Below are positions 1 to 7,371 of a DNA stretch of 64,000 nt, in pieces. Numbering within the stretch: the first letter of the stretch is position 1; every line of letters starts with the position of its first letter. Source of the DNA: Aridibacter sp041746475 (lineage in GTDB: Bacteria > Acidobacteriota > Blastocatellia > Pyrinomonadales > Pyrinomonadaceae); assembly GCA_041746475.1 (NCBI GenBank), contig JBGTGX010000042.1, forward strand, positions 19,263 to 83,262, in the 5' to 3' direction. The position numbers and the translations under genes are program-made. The notes below the pieces were generated by a model. That model did not search any database, had not been told where the DNA came from, and worked only from the letters and a program-made list of their open reading frames with translations.

Positions 1-950
1 TCGTTGAGTGTGGTTGCCCCGACCGCTTTTAGTGTCCCCCGCGCCAAGGCCGGCTTTAGCATATTGGAAGCGTCAATCGCTCCCTCAGACGCACCTGCGC
101 CAACGAGTGTGTGCAGTTCGTCAATAAATAGGATTATCTGCCCATCCGATTTTTCGATCTCTTTCAGAACCGCTTTCAAACGGTCTTCAAACTCTCCCCG
201 ATATTTCGCTCCGGCAAGCATCGCCCCAAGATCGAGCCCGACAAGCTTTTTATTTTTGAGAGTTTCGGGGATGTCACCTGAAACAATCCTTTGCGCAAGG
301 CCTTCGACGATCGCAGTTTTGCCGACGCCCGGTTCGCCGATCAAAACTGGGTTGTTTTTCCTGCGCCGCGAAAGTATCTGAATCGCACGTCGAATTTCAT
401 CATCGCGACCGATCACAGGATCAAGCTTTCCTTTGCGGGCAAGATCAGTTAAGTCCTGGGCGTACTTTTCCAGTGCTTGAAAATTATCTTCCGCGTTTTG
501 ATCCGTTATTTTCGAACCGCCACGCATCTCCTCGACTATCTTTTTGACATCCTCTTTTGTTACCCCATTTTCACGCAGTATTGATCCCGCATCACCATCT
601 TTTTCTCCGGCAATCGTCAGAAGCAAATGTTCGGTCGAAATATATTCGTCCTCCATTTTTTCCGCCCCCTTTTGGGCCTCGGCGAAAATAGCGTTTATTC
701 GCGTACTGAAATACTGCTGCCCGCCCGTCACCTTCGGATGCTTTTCAATAGCTGCATCCAATTCGGAGGCAATTTTTTGTCGGTTTGCTCCAATCTTCCC
801 GAGGATTGGACGAACGACTCCCTGCTCCTGTTCAAGCATGGAAACTAAAAGGTGTTCCGGTTCAACCTGCTGATTCTGGTTCTTTTCAGCCACGCCAATC
901 GAGTTTTGAACCGCTTCTTGTCCGCGAATTGTAAATTTATCAAATCTCAT
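1..950 (-). CDS. clpB: ATP-dependent chaperone ClpB, N-terminal part (cut by window edge)
   Basis: Disaggregase of the Hsp100 family, which works with DnaK to recover aggregated proteins in the cytoplasm. Read on the minus strand from ATG at 948-950, 316 codons are visible with no stop before the window edge. The start MRFDKFTIRGQEAVQNS is typical of ClpB. It is followed by the two-repeat Clp-N domain (about residues 1-145) and the first AAA+ module, with Walker A GEPGVGKT at about 205-212 and Walker B ILFIDELHT near 273-281. The family is about 860-870 residues, so roughly 550 lie outside the window. It sits 104 bases downstream of hsp20 on the same strand with no clear promoter between, so the two are probably co-transcribed. 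ClpC/ClpA are less likely because of the N-terminal sequence. Confidence 0.95.
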   Translation of the reverse strand, partial: MRFDKFTIRGQEAVQNSIGVAEKNQNQQVEPEHLLVSMLEQEQGVVRPILGKIGANRQKIASELDAAIEKHPKVTGGQQYFSTRINAIFAEAQKGAEKMEDEYISTEHLLLTIAGEKDGDAGSILRENGVTKEDVKKIVEEMRGGSKITDQNAEDNFQALEKYAQDLTDLARKGKLDPVIGRDDEIRRAIQILSRRRKNNPVLIGEPGVGKTAIVEGLAQRIVSGDIPETLKNKKLVGLDLGAMLAGAKYRGEFEDRLKAVLKEIEKSDGQIILFIDELHTLVGAGASEGAIDASNMLKPALARGTLKAVGATTLN

Positions 951-1054
951 CTTCTTATCTACTACAAAAATAACCGCAAAGGAAACGAATTACGCTGAGC
1001 TTTATTTGAAAATTTCTTTAGCGTCCTTCGCGACCCTTGCGCCTAAAATTGTCC
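951..1054. repeat. hsp20-clpB spacer with repeat-like sequence
   Basis: The 104-base gap between hsp20 and clpB reads on the minus strand as GCGAAGGACGCTAAAG followed by an AT-rich run and then CCTTTGCGG. This 'cgcgaaggacgctaaag' style of sequence resembles small dispersed intergenic elements found in many bacterial genomes. Only this one copy is in the window, so calling it a repeat is an inference. No promoter or terminator is evident. Confidence 0.25.
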
Positions 1055-1549
1055 TTACGCGTTACTCGCTTTTGCTTCTGTATCGATCACTTTAGGTTCG
1101 GTGCCTTCGCCAGAAACTTCAATTTTGCGCGACTTCGCCTCTTCCTTTTTCGGCAAACTCACACGAAGAACGCCATTTTTGAAATCCGCTTTAGTATTTT
1201 CGGCCGAAACTGTCTGTGGAAGACTAAAGGACCTCGTAAATGACCCGTAAGCGCGTTCTACCCGATGATAATTATCGCCTTCCTGTTTCTTTTCGAAACT
1301 TCTCTCGCCCTTCAGCGTGATGACATTATTTTCGATCGAGAGTTCAAAATCGTCACGGCCCATACCCGGAAGCTCGGCCTCAAGCACGATCTCACCTTCA
1401 CTTTCGTAAATGTCAACGCTTGGTGACCAGCCTCCGCTCGCCATGTCTTCATGGCTAAAACGTCCCGGAACGTTCCCGCTGAATATGCGGTTCATTTCAT
1501 CCTGCAAACTTCTAAGCTCCCTAAACGGATCATATTTAATAATACTCAT
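1055..1549 (-). CDS. Small heat shock protein, Hsp20/alpha-crystallin family
   Basis: ATP-independent holdase that binds unfolding proteins in the cytoplasm and passes them to DnaK/ClpB. The 164-residue length is usual for bacterial class A Hsp20. The N-terminal MSIIKYDPFRELRSLQDEMN is a common Hsp20 start. The alpha-crystallin domain spans about residues 43-140 and carries the diagnostic GVLRVSLPK motif at 126-134. The start is supported by an AGGAGGT ribosome-binding site about 9 bases upstream on the minus strand. clpB follows 104 bases downstream. The promoter region carries a HAIR-like element (separate entry), which suggests HspR control. The last 20 or so residues form a Lys/Glu-rich tail of low complexity. 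Confidence 0.95.
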   Translation of the reverse strand: MSIIKYDPFRELRSLQDEMNRIFSGNVPGRFSHEDMASGGWSPSVDIYESEGEIVLEAELPGMGRDDFELSIENNVITLKGERSFEKKQEGDNYHRVERAYGSFTRSFSLPQTVSAENTKADFKNGVLRVSLPKKEEAKSRKIEVSGEGTEPKVIDTEAKASNA

Positions 1550-1619
1550 TTCTCTAAACCTCCTACGACTATTATCTTAAGTCATTTGATCATTTTAACT
1601 AATTGCTTAGTCTTTCAGA

Positions 1620-1649
1620 ATAATAAAATCTGAGTGTAAGTTTGTCAAG
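1620..1649 (-). promoter_or_regulatory. hsp20 promoter with overlapping HAIR-like HspR operator
   Basis: On the minus strand TTGACA (1643-1648) and TATTAT (1620-1625) are separated by exactly 17 bases, a near-consensus sigma-70 promoter. It is overlapped by CTTGACA-N7-ACTCAGA (1629-1649), which has the 7-7-7 geometry of the HAIR operator (CTTGAGT-N7-ACTCAAG) bound by HspR. The dnaK promoter at 51207-51236 has almost the same arrangement and the same outer bases. HspR is encoded at 54551. Binding is inferred, not shown. Confidence 0.7.
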
Positions 1650-1704
1650 TCTGAATAGAAAAGTTTTTTTCGCGAAAAAAAACATTATTTTTAAAGTTTT
1701 TCAG

Positions 1705-1734
1705 GTGACATTATTGCATTGAAAAGGTTATATT
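1705..1734 (+). promoter_or_regulatory. Possible promoter of the nucleoside uptake/salvage operon
   Basis: GTGACA (1705-1710) and TATATT (1729-1734) with an 18-base spacer lie about 65 bases before the first permease start. The match is moderate and made by eye. Just before the gene, ACACGC (1780-1785) and GCGTGT (1795-1800) can pair. This stem would include the GTG start at 1797 and may indicate that ATG 1812 is the true start. Confidence 0.35.
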
Positions 1735-1796
1735 TACACCGCATCTATCCAAAAATTCTAGTGACAATTGTTTTTTGCACACGCTCGTAAGAGGGC

Positions 1797-2888
1797 GTGT
1801 ACCTGGCAGAAATGAACATATTTCGCGAAGCCTTATTTCCTTTGATCGCTGTTTTCGCCGCATTTGTAATCGGTGGAATCATCATTTTGTTGATCGGGGA
1901 TAATCCGTTCACAACGTTTCAATTACTGATCGAGAATTCATTCGGTTCATCAAAAGGCGTTGCCGAGACTCTTTTTTATGCGACGCCTTTGATATTTACA
2001 GGACTTGCGGTGGCCGTCGCCTTTCGTTGCGGACTTTTGAATATCGGTGCCGAGGGCCAGCTCTATGTTGCTGCGTTCGCAACGGCCTGGGTCGGAATAA
2101 AATTCGGCGGCACGGTTGTAGATATTTTTGGCAAACAGGAAGATTGGTCGTGGATGAGTTTGCCGGCGGTTTTGTTGGTTCCCCTATGTATGGCGACTGC
2201 CATTATTGTAGGTGGTTTTTGGGGCGCAATTCCGGGGATTTTGAAGGCAAAATTTGGCTCACACGAAGTAATCAATACGATAATGCTCAACTTTATCGCT
2301 CTCGCTCTCGTCAGTTACCTGACACAGTATCATTACAAAATCCCGGGTGATCCGATCTTACAAACTGCGGAAATCGGCAAAGCGGCGACGATCCCTCAGC
2401 TAAACGAATATTTAGGCTTTATTCCAGCGGATGTAAAACTCAACGTTTCATTCCTAATCGCGATATTGATGTGTTTTCTCGTCTATGTATTTCTTTGGAA
2501 AACGCAATGGGGATACGAGCTTCGTGCGGTTGGCGAAAACCCTTCCGCGGCTGAATACGGGGGAATTTCTCCAAAAAAACAGATAGTTATAGCGATGACG
2601 ATTTCTGGAGCCCTCGCAGGAATGGTGGCAATTGGTGAGGTTTTGGGATTTCGACACAATTATTACGATGGATTTTCGGCGGGTTGGGGATTTTTGGGAA
2701 TCGCCGTTGCGCTACTCGGTCGAAATCATCCGCTTGGCGTTTTCATAGCTGCAATATTTTTTGCGATCTTGCTCCGCGGCGGAATCTTTGTCGATGCGTT
2801 TACGAGATACGTTTCAAAAGATTTGGTTGAAGTGCTTCAGGCAATAATAATTTTGTTTGTAGCCGCACTCCAAAGATATACGAGATAG
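1797..2888 (+). CDS. Nucleoside ABC transporter permease 1 (BmpA-system, NupP/YufP-like)
   Basis: Inner-membrane permease of the branched family that serves BmpA-type nucleoside importers. It has 363 residues with about eight to ten hydrophobic segments. The signature is LRAVGENPSAAEYGGISPKK in the cytoplasmic loop that contacts the ATPase, and NIGAEGQLYVAAFAT near residue 81, both typical of YufP/NupP. The reading frame opens right after a stop at 1788. GTG 1797 is the furthest start, while ATG 1812 (MNIFREALF) is equally plausible. The second permease starts 2 bases after the stop, and purine phosphorylase, uridine kinase and cytidine deaminase follow, so nucleosides are the likely substrate. 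The ATP-binding subunit and BmpA-like lipoprotein that usually precede it are not in the window. Confidence 0.9.
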   Translation: MYLAEMNIFREALFPLIAVFAAFVIGGIIILLIGDNPFTTFQLLIENSFGSSKGVAETLFYATPLIFTGLAVAVAFRCGLLNIGAEGQLYVAAFATAWVGIKFGGTVVDIFGKQEDWSWMSLPAVLLVPLCMATAIIVGGFWGAIPGILKAKFGSHEVINTIMLNFIALALVSYLTQYHYKIPGDPILQTAEIGKAATIPQLNEYLGFIPADVKLNVSFLIAILMCFLVYVFLWKTQWGYELRAVGENPSAAEYGGISPKKQIVIAMTISGALAGMVAIGEVLGFRHNYYDGFSAGWGFLGIAVALLGRNHPLGVFIAAIFFAILLRGGIFVDAFTRYVSKDLVEVLQAIIILFVAALQRYTR

Positions 2889-2890
2889 AA

Positions 2891-3787
2891 ATGGAAGATC
2901 TGTTTACTATAACGATTCCGATACTTATCTTTTCGGCAATCCGTATGGCGACGCCGATGATATTCGCTGCACTTGGCGGGCTTTTTTCCGAGCGTTCGGG
3001 CGTTATCAATATCGCTCTCGAGGGATTGATGCTGTCGGGAGCATTTACGGCGGCTGTAGTGACATATGAGATCGGAAACCCTTATATCGGATTCATGAGC
3101 GGGATCGCTGCTGGCGGATTAACAGCATTGATTTTTGCGATAGTTGTTATCAAATTTGAGGCTGATCAGGTTGTCGCCGGATTTGGAATAAATATTCTGA
3201 TGCTTGGTGTTCCGGCACTATTATCGAGCGCGATATATGATTCTGCAGGTTCGACAGAACAAATTGCGCGGGAGAATTTACTGCCGGAAGTTTTCGGACT
3301 AAACGTCGCGTCGCTGCTAGCTTTTTTGCTTGTTCCGGTTGCGTGGTACGTCCTTTATAAAACGCCTTTCGGCCTGCGGCTGAGAGCGGTTGGCGAAAAC
3401 CCTGAAGCGGCCGATTCTGCAGGCGTTAACGTGCTTAATATGCGTTATACGGGCGTTATTCTTAGTGGACTATTGGCGGCAGCGGGCGGCGCATATATGT
3501 CGATCGGCCAATCATCGTTTTTTACGCGGGGAATGACCTCGGGCAAGGGTTTTATCGCACTTGCCGCACTAATATTAGCTAAATGGCGGCCGATTCCAGT
3601 GGCTTTAGCGTGTTTATTTTTTGGTTTTACGGAGGCCGCAGCGATTCAGATTCAGGGCGCTTCCGATATTCCCGTGCAGTTTATCGAAATGCTTCCGTAT
3701 GTCTTGACGATAATTGTTCTCGCCGGATTTATTGGCTTGTCGAGAGCACCGAAGGCACTGGGGATTCCTTATACTAAGGGAAATTGA
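2891..3787 (+). CDS. Nucleoside ABC transporter permease 2 (NupQ/YufQ-like)
   Basis: Second, shorter membrane subunit of the same importer (298 residues). It carries the paired signature GVINIALEGLMLSGAF (about residues 37-52), equivalent to the NIGAEGQ segment of subunit 1, and the loop LRAVGENPEAADSAGVNV, nearly the same as its partner. The heterodimer would form the translocation path in the inner membrane. The start ATG lies 2 bases after the stop of permease 1, indicating translational coupling, and the phosphorylase gene begins 9 bases after its stop. Family membership is clear. Substrate (nucleosides rather than sugars) is inferred from the downstream salvage genes. Confidence 0.9.
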   Translation: MEDLFTITIPILIFSAIRMATPMIFAALGGLFSERSGVINIALEGLMLSGAFTAAVVTYEIGNPYIGFMSGIAAGGLTALIFAIVVIKFEADQVVAGFGINILMLGVPALLSSAIYDSAGSTEQIARENLLPEVFGLNVASLLAFLLVPVAWYVLYKTPFGLRLRAVGENPEAADSAGVNVLNMRYTGVILSGLLAAAGGAYMSIGQSSFFTRGMTSGKGFIALAALILAKWRPIPVALACLFFGFTEAAAIQIQGASDIPVQFIEMLPYVLTIIVLAGFIGLSRAPKALGIPYTKGN

Positions 3788-3796
3788 TATCGATAT

Positions 3797-4663
3797 ATGA
3801 GTTACGAAAAGGCAACGGAAGCGGCCGAATTTATTCGATCCAAATATAAGCGGGATTTAGACGTCGCTCTGATTTTGGGAAGCGGTTTGGGCTCTTTCGG
3901 CGATAAGATTGAAAACGCCGTAAAGATACCATATGAGGAAATACCTCACTTTGTTGTTTCGACAGTAGAAGGACACGCGGGGCGACTCATACTCGGTGAA
4001 ATCGAAGGCGCGTCAGTAGCTATTCAGCAGGGACGATTTCATTTTTATGAAGGTTATAAAATGAAGCAGGTGATGTTTCCGATGCGCGTATTCGGAAGAC
4101 TTGGCATAAAAACTGCGATCATCACAAACGCCGCGGGGAGTGTGTTGACAAGTTTCAAGCAGGGGCGTCTGATGTTGATCCGTGATCATATTAATATGAT
4201 GGGCGTGAACCCCTTGCGCGGCAATAACGATATCCGTTTCGGTCCTCGTTTTCCGGATCTAACTCAGGTTTATGACACAAAGCTTCAGCAGATCGCACAT
4301 ACAGAAGCAAAAAATATCGCAGAGGAAAGATTTGAGCAGGGTAAGGACGAAAGGGTTCGAAACATTCTAAAACGCGGGGTTTATTGCGCGCTTTCAGGTC
4401 CGACCTACGAAACACCGGCGGAGATTCGTATGCTCCGAATGCTTGGAGCATCTGCGGTGGGTATGAGCACTGTGCCGGAAGCGATTGCGGCGCGGCATCA
4501 GGGGATTAAGGTTTTAGGGATTTCCTGTATAACGAATTTTGGGGCTGGAATTACAAATCAAACAATTGATCACGACGAGGTTATGGAAACAGGCGAGAAA
4601 GTTGCCGATATCTTTCAGGAGCTTTTACGCCGGGTTATCAAGCGATTGGCAGAGAACTTATGA
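3797..4663 (+). CDS. punA: Purine nucleoside phosphorylase
   Basis: Cytoplasmic enzyme splitting purine (deoxy)nucleosides with phosphate into free base and (deoxy)ribose-1-phosphate. The 288-residue length and motifs fit the trimeric PNP/MTAP family: phosphate-loop ILGSGLGSF at about 26-34, GHAGRL near 59, ITNAAGSV near 109, and the base-site segment SGPTYETPAEIRML followed by GMSTVPE. The catalytic Asn-containing segment is present as CITNFGAGI. There are about 15 extra residues around 175-190 (KNIAEERFEQGKDERVRN), a variable loop in this family. It overlaps the uridine kinase gene by four bases (ATGA), so they are coupled. Confidence 0.93.
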   Translation: MSYEKATEAAEFIRSKYKRDLDVALILGSGLGSFGDKIENAVKIPYEEIPHFVVSTVEGHAGRLILGEIEGASVAIQQGRFHFYEGYKMKQVMFPMRVFGRLGIKTAIITNAAGSVLTSFKQGRLMLIRDHINMMGVNPLRGNNDIRFGPRFPDLTQVYDTKLQQIAHTEAKNIAEERFEQGKDERVRNILKRGVYCALSGPTYETPAEIRMLRMLGASAVGMSTVPEAIAARHQGIKVLGISCITNFGAGITNQTIDHDEVMETGEKVADIFQELLRRVIKRLAENL

Positions 4664-5292
4664 TTATTGGAATATGCGGCGGCACCGGTTCCGGGAAAAC
4701 TACGGTGACTCGAAAAGTTGTCGAAAGGGTCGGTATTGAAAATGTACTCCTTATAGAGCAGGATTCATATTATGTGAATCTTTCCGATGTGCCTCTGGAT
4801 GAGCGCCGCCGCGCAAATTTCGATCACACGGATGCTGTGGATTTTGATTCAATTGTCGAGCATTTGGCGAAACTTCGAATGGGACATACTGTCGAGATCC
4901 CGATTTATGATTTTACAACCCACACCAGGTGTAAAGAGACGTTTTCGGCCAAACCGAAGCCGGTCGTTATCCTCGAGGGAATACTGATATTTTCTCAACC
5001 GCGGATTCTAGAATTGTTAGACGTGAAAATTTTTATCGATACGCCTGCGGATATCAGACTAATGAGAAGAATACGGCGGGATATCGAAGAACGCGGCCGG
5101 ACGCTTGAGCAAACCCTTACCCAATACGAAAAAACAATTCGCCCGATGCACAATAAGTTTGTCGTTCCATCAAAAGAGGAAGCGGACATTATTATCCCTG
5201 ACGGCGGAGAGAGCCAAATTGTGCTCGAACAAATCAGCGGACTTGTTCGCGGGAAACTTCTGGACCAGGATCGTATTCACGTTTCCGCCTAG
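4660..5292 (+). CDS. udk: Uridine kinase
   Basis: Phosphorylates uridine and cytidine to UMP and CMP using ATP or GTP, in pyrimidine salvage. At 210 residues it matches the bacterial Udk length. The P-loop GGTGSGKTT lies at 7-15. YYVNLSDVPLDERRRANFDHTDAVD is the nucleoside-binding region (split here as Y-Y near 38 and NFDHPDAFD-like NFDHTDAVD near 54). RRIRRDIEERGRT at about 135-147 is the lid region. The start ATG overlaps the stop of punA by ATGA. A 39-base gap separates it from the cytidine deaminase gene. Confidence 0.93.
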   Translation: MIIGICGGTGSGKTTVTRKVVERVGIENVLLIEQDSYYVNLSDVPLDERRRANFDHTDAVDFDSIVEHLAKLRMGHTVEIPIYDFTTHTRCKETFSAKPKPVVILEGILIFSQPRILELLDVKIFIDTPADIRLMRRIRRDIEERGRTLEQTLTQYEKTIRPMHNKFVVPSKEEADIIIPDGGESQIVLEQISGLVRGKLLDQDRIHVSA

Positions 5293-5331
5293 CCGATGTG
5301 TGCATCTTGAATCCCACGGCAGTTTAGTTTT

Positions 5332-5727
5332 ATGAGCAAAACAAAAGATCTAGTTGAATCGGCAAAAAGGGTTCGCGAAATGGCTTTTGCCCCGTACTCG
5401 AAATTTAAAGTCGGTTCGGCTGTTGTTACCAAAAGCGGGAAGATTTTTTCAGGCTGCAACGTGGAAAGCGCGAGTTTTGGTTTAACGGTTTGCGCCGAAA
5501 GAGTTGCGATTTGGAAAGCGGTTTCCGAAGGTGAAACCGACTTTACCGCAATTGCTGTGGTCGCAGACACGGAAAATCTTACACCTCCATGCGGAGTTTG
5601 CCGGCAGATAATCTGGGAATTCTGCGGCGATGTGCCGATAACGCTTGCGAATCTTCGCGGCAAAGAAGAAACGATTTCTAGTAAAGAATTACTGCCGCGG
5701 GCTTTTGATACAAAATTTCTTCTTTAA
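5332..5727 (+). CDS. cdd: Cytidine deaminase
   Basis: Zinc enzyme deaminating cytidine and deoxycytidine to uridine and deoxyuridine. The 131-residue homotetrameric type is indicated by the zinc-site Cys54-Ala-Glu56 motif (TVCAERVAI, Glu being the proton shuttle) and PPCGVCRQ with Cys87 and Cys90. The substrate-binding CNVESASFGLT precedes the first motif. It closes the salvage operon after udk. Together with the uridine kinase it would channel imported cytidine to UMP. Nothing is unusual in the sequence. Confidence 0.95.
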   Translation: MSKTKDLVESAKRVREMAFAPYSKFKVGSAVVTKSGKIFSGCNVESASFGLTVCAERVAIWKAVSEGETDFTAIAVVADTENLTPPCGVCRQIIWEFCGDVPITLANLRGKEETISSKELLPRAFDTKFLL

Positions 5728-5812
5728 GAGATATATGTTTTTTTGAGCTTGGAAACATCCAAGCCGTAAGCCTGAGGTTGATTTACGAATCTCCAGTGTA
5801 GTAACTTCTATT

Positions 5813-7207
5813 ATGAAAAAGTTACTGACATTTTCCACGATCTTCCTTTCGTTTTCCTTCACCAATTCTATTTCAGCTCAGAGAAAAACAGTCGACCTAA
5901 TTATCGAAGGCGGAACCATTGTGACGATGGATGCCGAAAAGCGTGTTATCGAAAATGGCTCGATCGCCATCTCTAAAGAAAGAATCGTTGCCGTCGGAAC
6001 ATCGGCCGAAATTTCAATAAAATACCTTAGCAAGAGAAGAGTTTACGCCCGAAACAAGGCGATAATTCCCGGGCTGATAAACACACATACTCACATTCCG
6101 ATGACTCTGTTTCGCGGCATTTCGGATGATCTCGATCTTCAGGAATGGCTCACAAAATATATTTTTCCGGCAGAAGCAAAAAACGTAGATAAACGTCTTA
6201 TTCAAGTAGGCACTCGGCTGGGGTTAGCTGAAATGGTTCGCGGAGGCACAACAACCTATTGCGACATGTATTATTTCGAAGATGATATTGCAGAAGAAAC
6301 TTCAATAGCTGGTGTTCGGGGAGTTTTGGGGCAAACACTCATCGATTTTCCTGCACCGGATTTTAAGACGTTCGACGCGGCGATGGAGGGAGCTGAAAAA
6401 TTTGTTAGGAAATGGAAAAACCATCCGCTCATTACTCCCGCGATCGCACCCCACGCGCCGTATACGGTGTCGGAAGAGCATCTTAAAATGACGAGCAATC
6501 TCGCTAAAAAATACGACACACAACTCGTAATGCATCTTGCGGAAGCCCAAAGTGAAACCGATTTCGTAGTTAAAAATAAAGGCATGCGGTCAATTGAATA
6601 TATCGATAAGATCGACTATTTTACCAATAAAACCGTTGCCGCACATGTCATACAGGCAAATGAAAATGAACTCGAGATATTGAAACGCAACGATGTCGGG
6701 ATAGCACACAATCCCCAGTCAAATATGAAACTCGCAGCCGGCGTTGCTCCGATTCCAAAGATGCTTGCTATGAAATTGCGGGTCGGGTTAGGAACGGACG
6801 GTGCGGCCTCAAATAACGATTTAAATTTGTGGGAAGAAATGGATACGGCAGCAAAGCTTCATAAAGTTTTTTCTGGCGATCCAAAAGTCGTCTCCGCCGA
6901 ACAAGCCTTTGAAATGGCAACCATGGGCGGCGCGCGCGCTCTGCATTTGGAAGAAACGATCGGTTCACTGGAAGAAGGTAAACTTGCTGACATAGTTATT
7001 GTCGATTTCGATGGACTTCACCAGACACCGCTTTATAACGTATATTCGAATTTGGTCTATGCGACAAAGGCCAGCGATGTAAGATCGGTGATCATTAATG
7101 GCAAAATGGTTATGCAAAATCGACGGCTTCTTACCCTAGACGAAGTTCGGATAAAAAAAGAGGCGAACGAACTCCGTGTGAAAATCGTCAAAAGTCTGAT
7201 GAATTAA
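5813..7207 (+). CDS. Exported amidohydrolase, 5'-methylthioadenosine/SAH/adenosine deaminase type
   Basis: Metal-dependent hydrolase of the TRZ/ATZ branch, whose best-known bacterial members deaminate S-adenosylhomocysteine, methylthioadenosine or adenosine. Metal ligands are visible: NTHTHIPMTLFRG (His92, His94), MHLAEAQSETD, and GLGTDGAASNNDL (metal Asp). The 464-residue length includes a clear N-terminal signal sequence (MKKLLTFSTIFLSFSF with cleavage near SISA-Q), so it is predicted to be exported, which is unusual because these enzymes are normally cytoplasmic. It lies 85 bases after cdd on the same strand, next to nucleoside uptake genes, which suggests extracytoplasmic nucleoside processing. 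Exact substrate cannot be told from sequence; chlorohydrolase-type names would be annotation artefacts. Confidence 0.85.
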   Translation: MKKLLTFSTIFLSFSFTNSISAQRKTVDLIIEGGTIVTMDAEKRVIENGSIAISKERIVAVGTSAEISIKYLSKRRVYARNKAIIPGLINTHTHIPMTLFRGISDDLDLQEWLTKYIFPAEAKNVDKRLIQVGTRLGLAEMVRGGTTTYCDMYYFEDDIAEETSIAGVRGVLGQTLIDFPAPDFKTFDAAMEGAEKFVRKWKNHPLITPAIAPHAPYTVSEEHLKMTSNLAKKYDTQLVMHLAEAQSETDFVVKNKGMRSIEYIDKIDYFTNKTVAAHVIQANENELEILKRNDVGIAHNPQSNMKLAAGVAPIPKMLAMKLRVGLGTDGAASNNDLNLWEEMDTAAKLHKVFSGDPKVVSAEQAFEMATMGGARALHLEETIGSLEEGKLADIVIVDFDGLHQTPLYNVYSNLVYATKASDVRSVIINGKMVMQNRRLLTLDEVRIKKEANELRVKIVKSLMN

Positions 7208-7371
7208 TAATCGTTATCGAAGGCATAAGGAAATATGCATATAGATTTGCAATATTTGTTTTCGAAAAGCATAATATACGAACTTTGTTGGGTCCCGGTA
7301 TTTCTAGCCGCTAATCGTCAAAAGACCCATTTCGGAAAACATCAAGTCCAAAAATTTAGAGGTGACTGAAA

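Noticed and set aside
1797..1811. GTG start giving five extra residues on the first permease
   Set aside because: Kept as an alternative only: the frame opens just after a stop, ATG 1812 is equally likely, and a stem includes the GTG.
5747..5764. GCTTGGA-AACA-TCCAAGC hairpin after cdd, considered as terminator
   Set aside because: No T-run follows the stem on the plus strand; the T-rich stretch precedes it, so terminator function is not supported.
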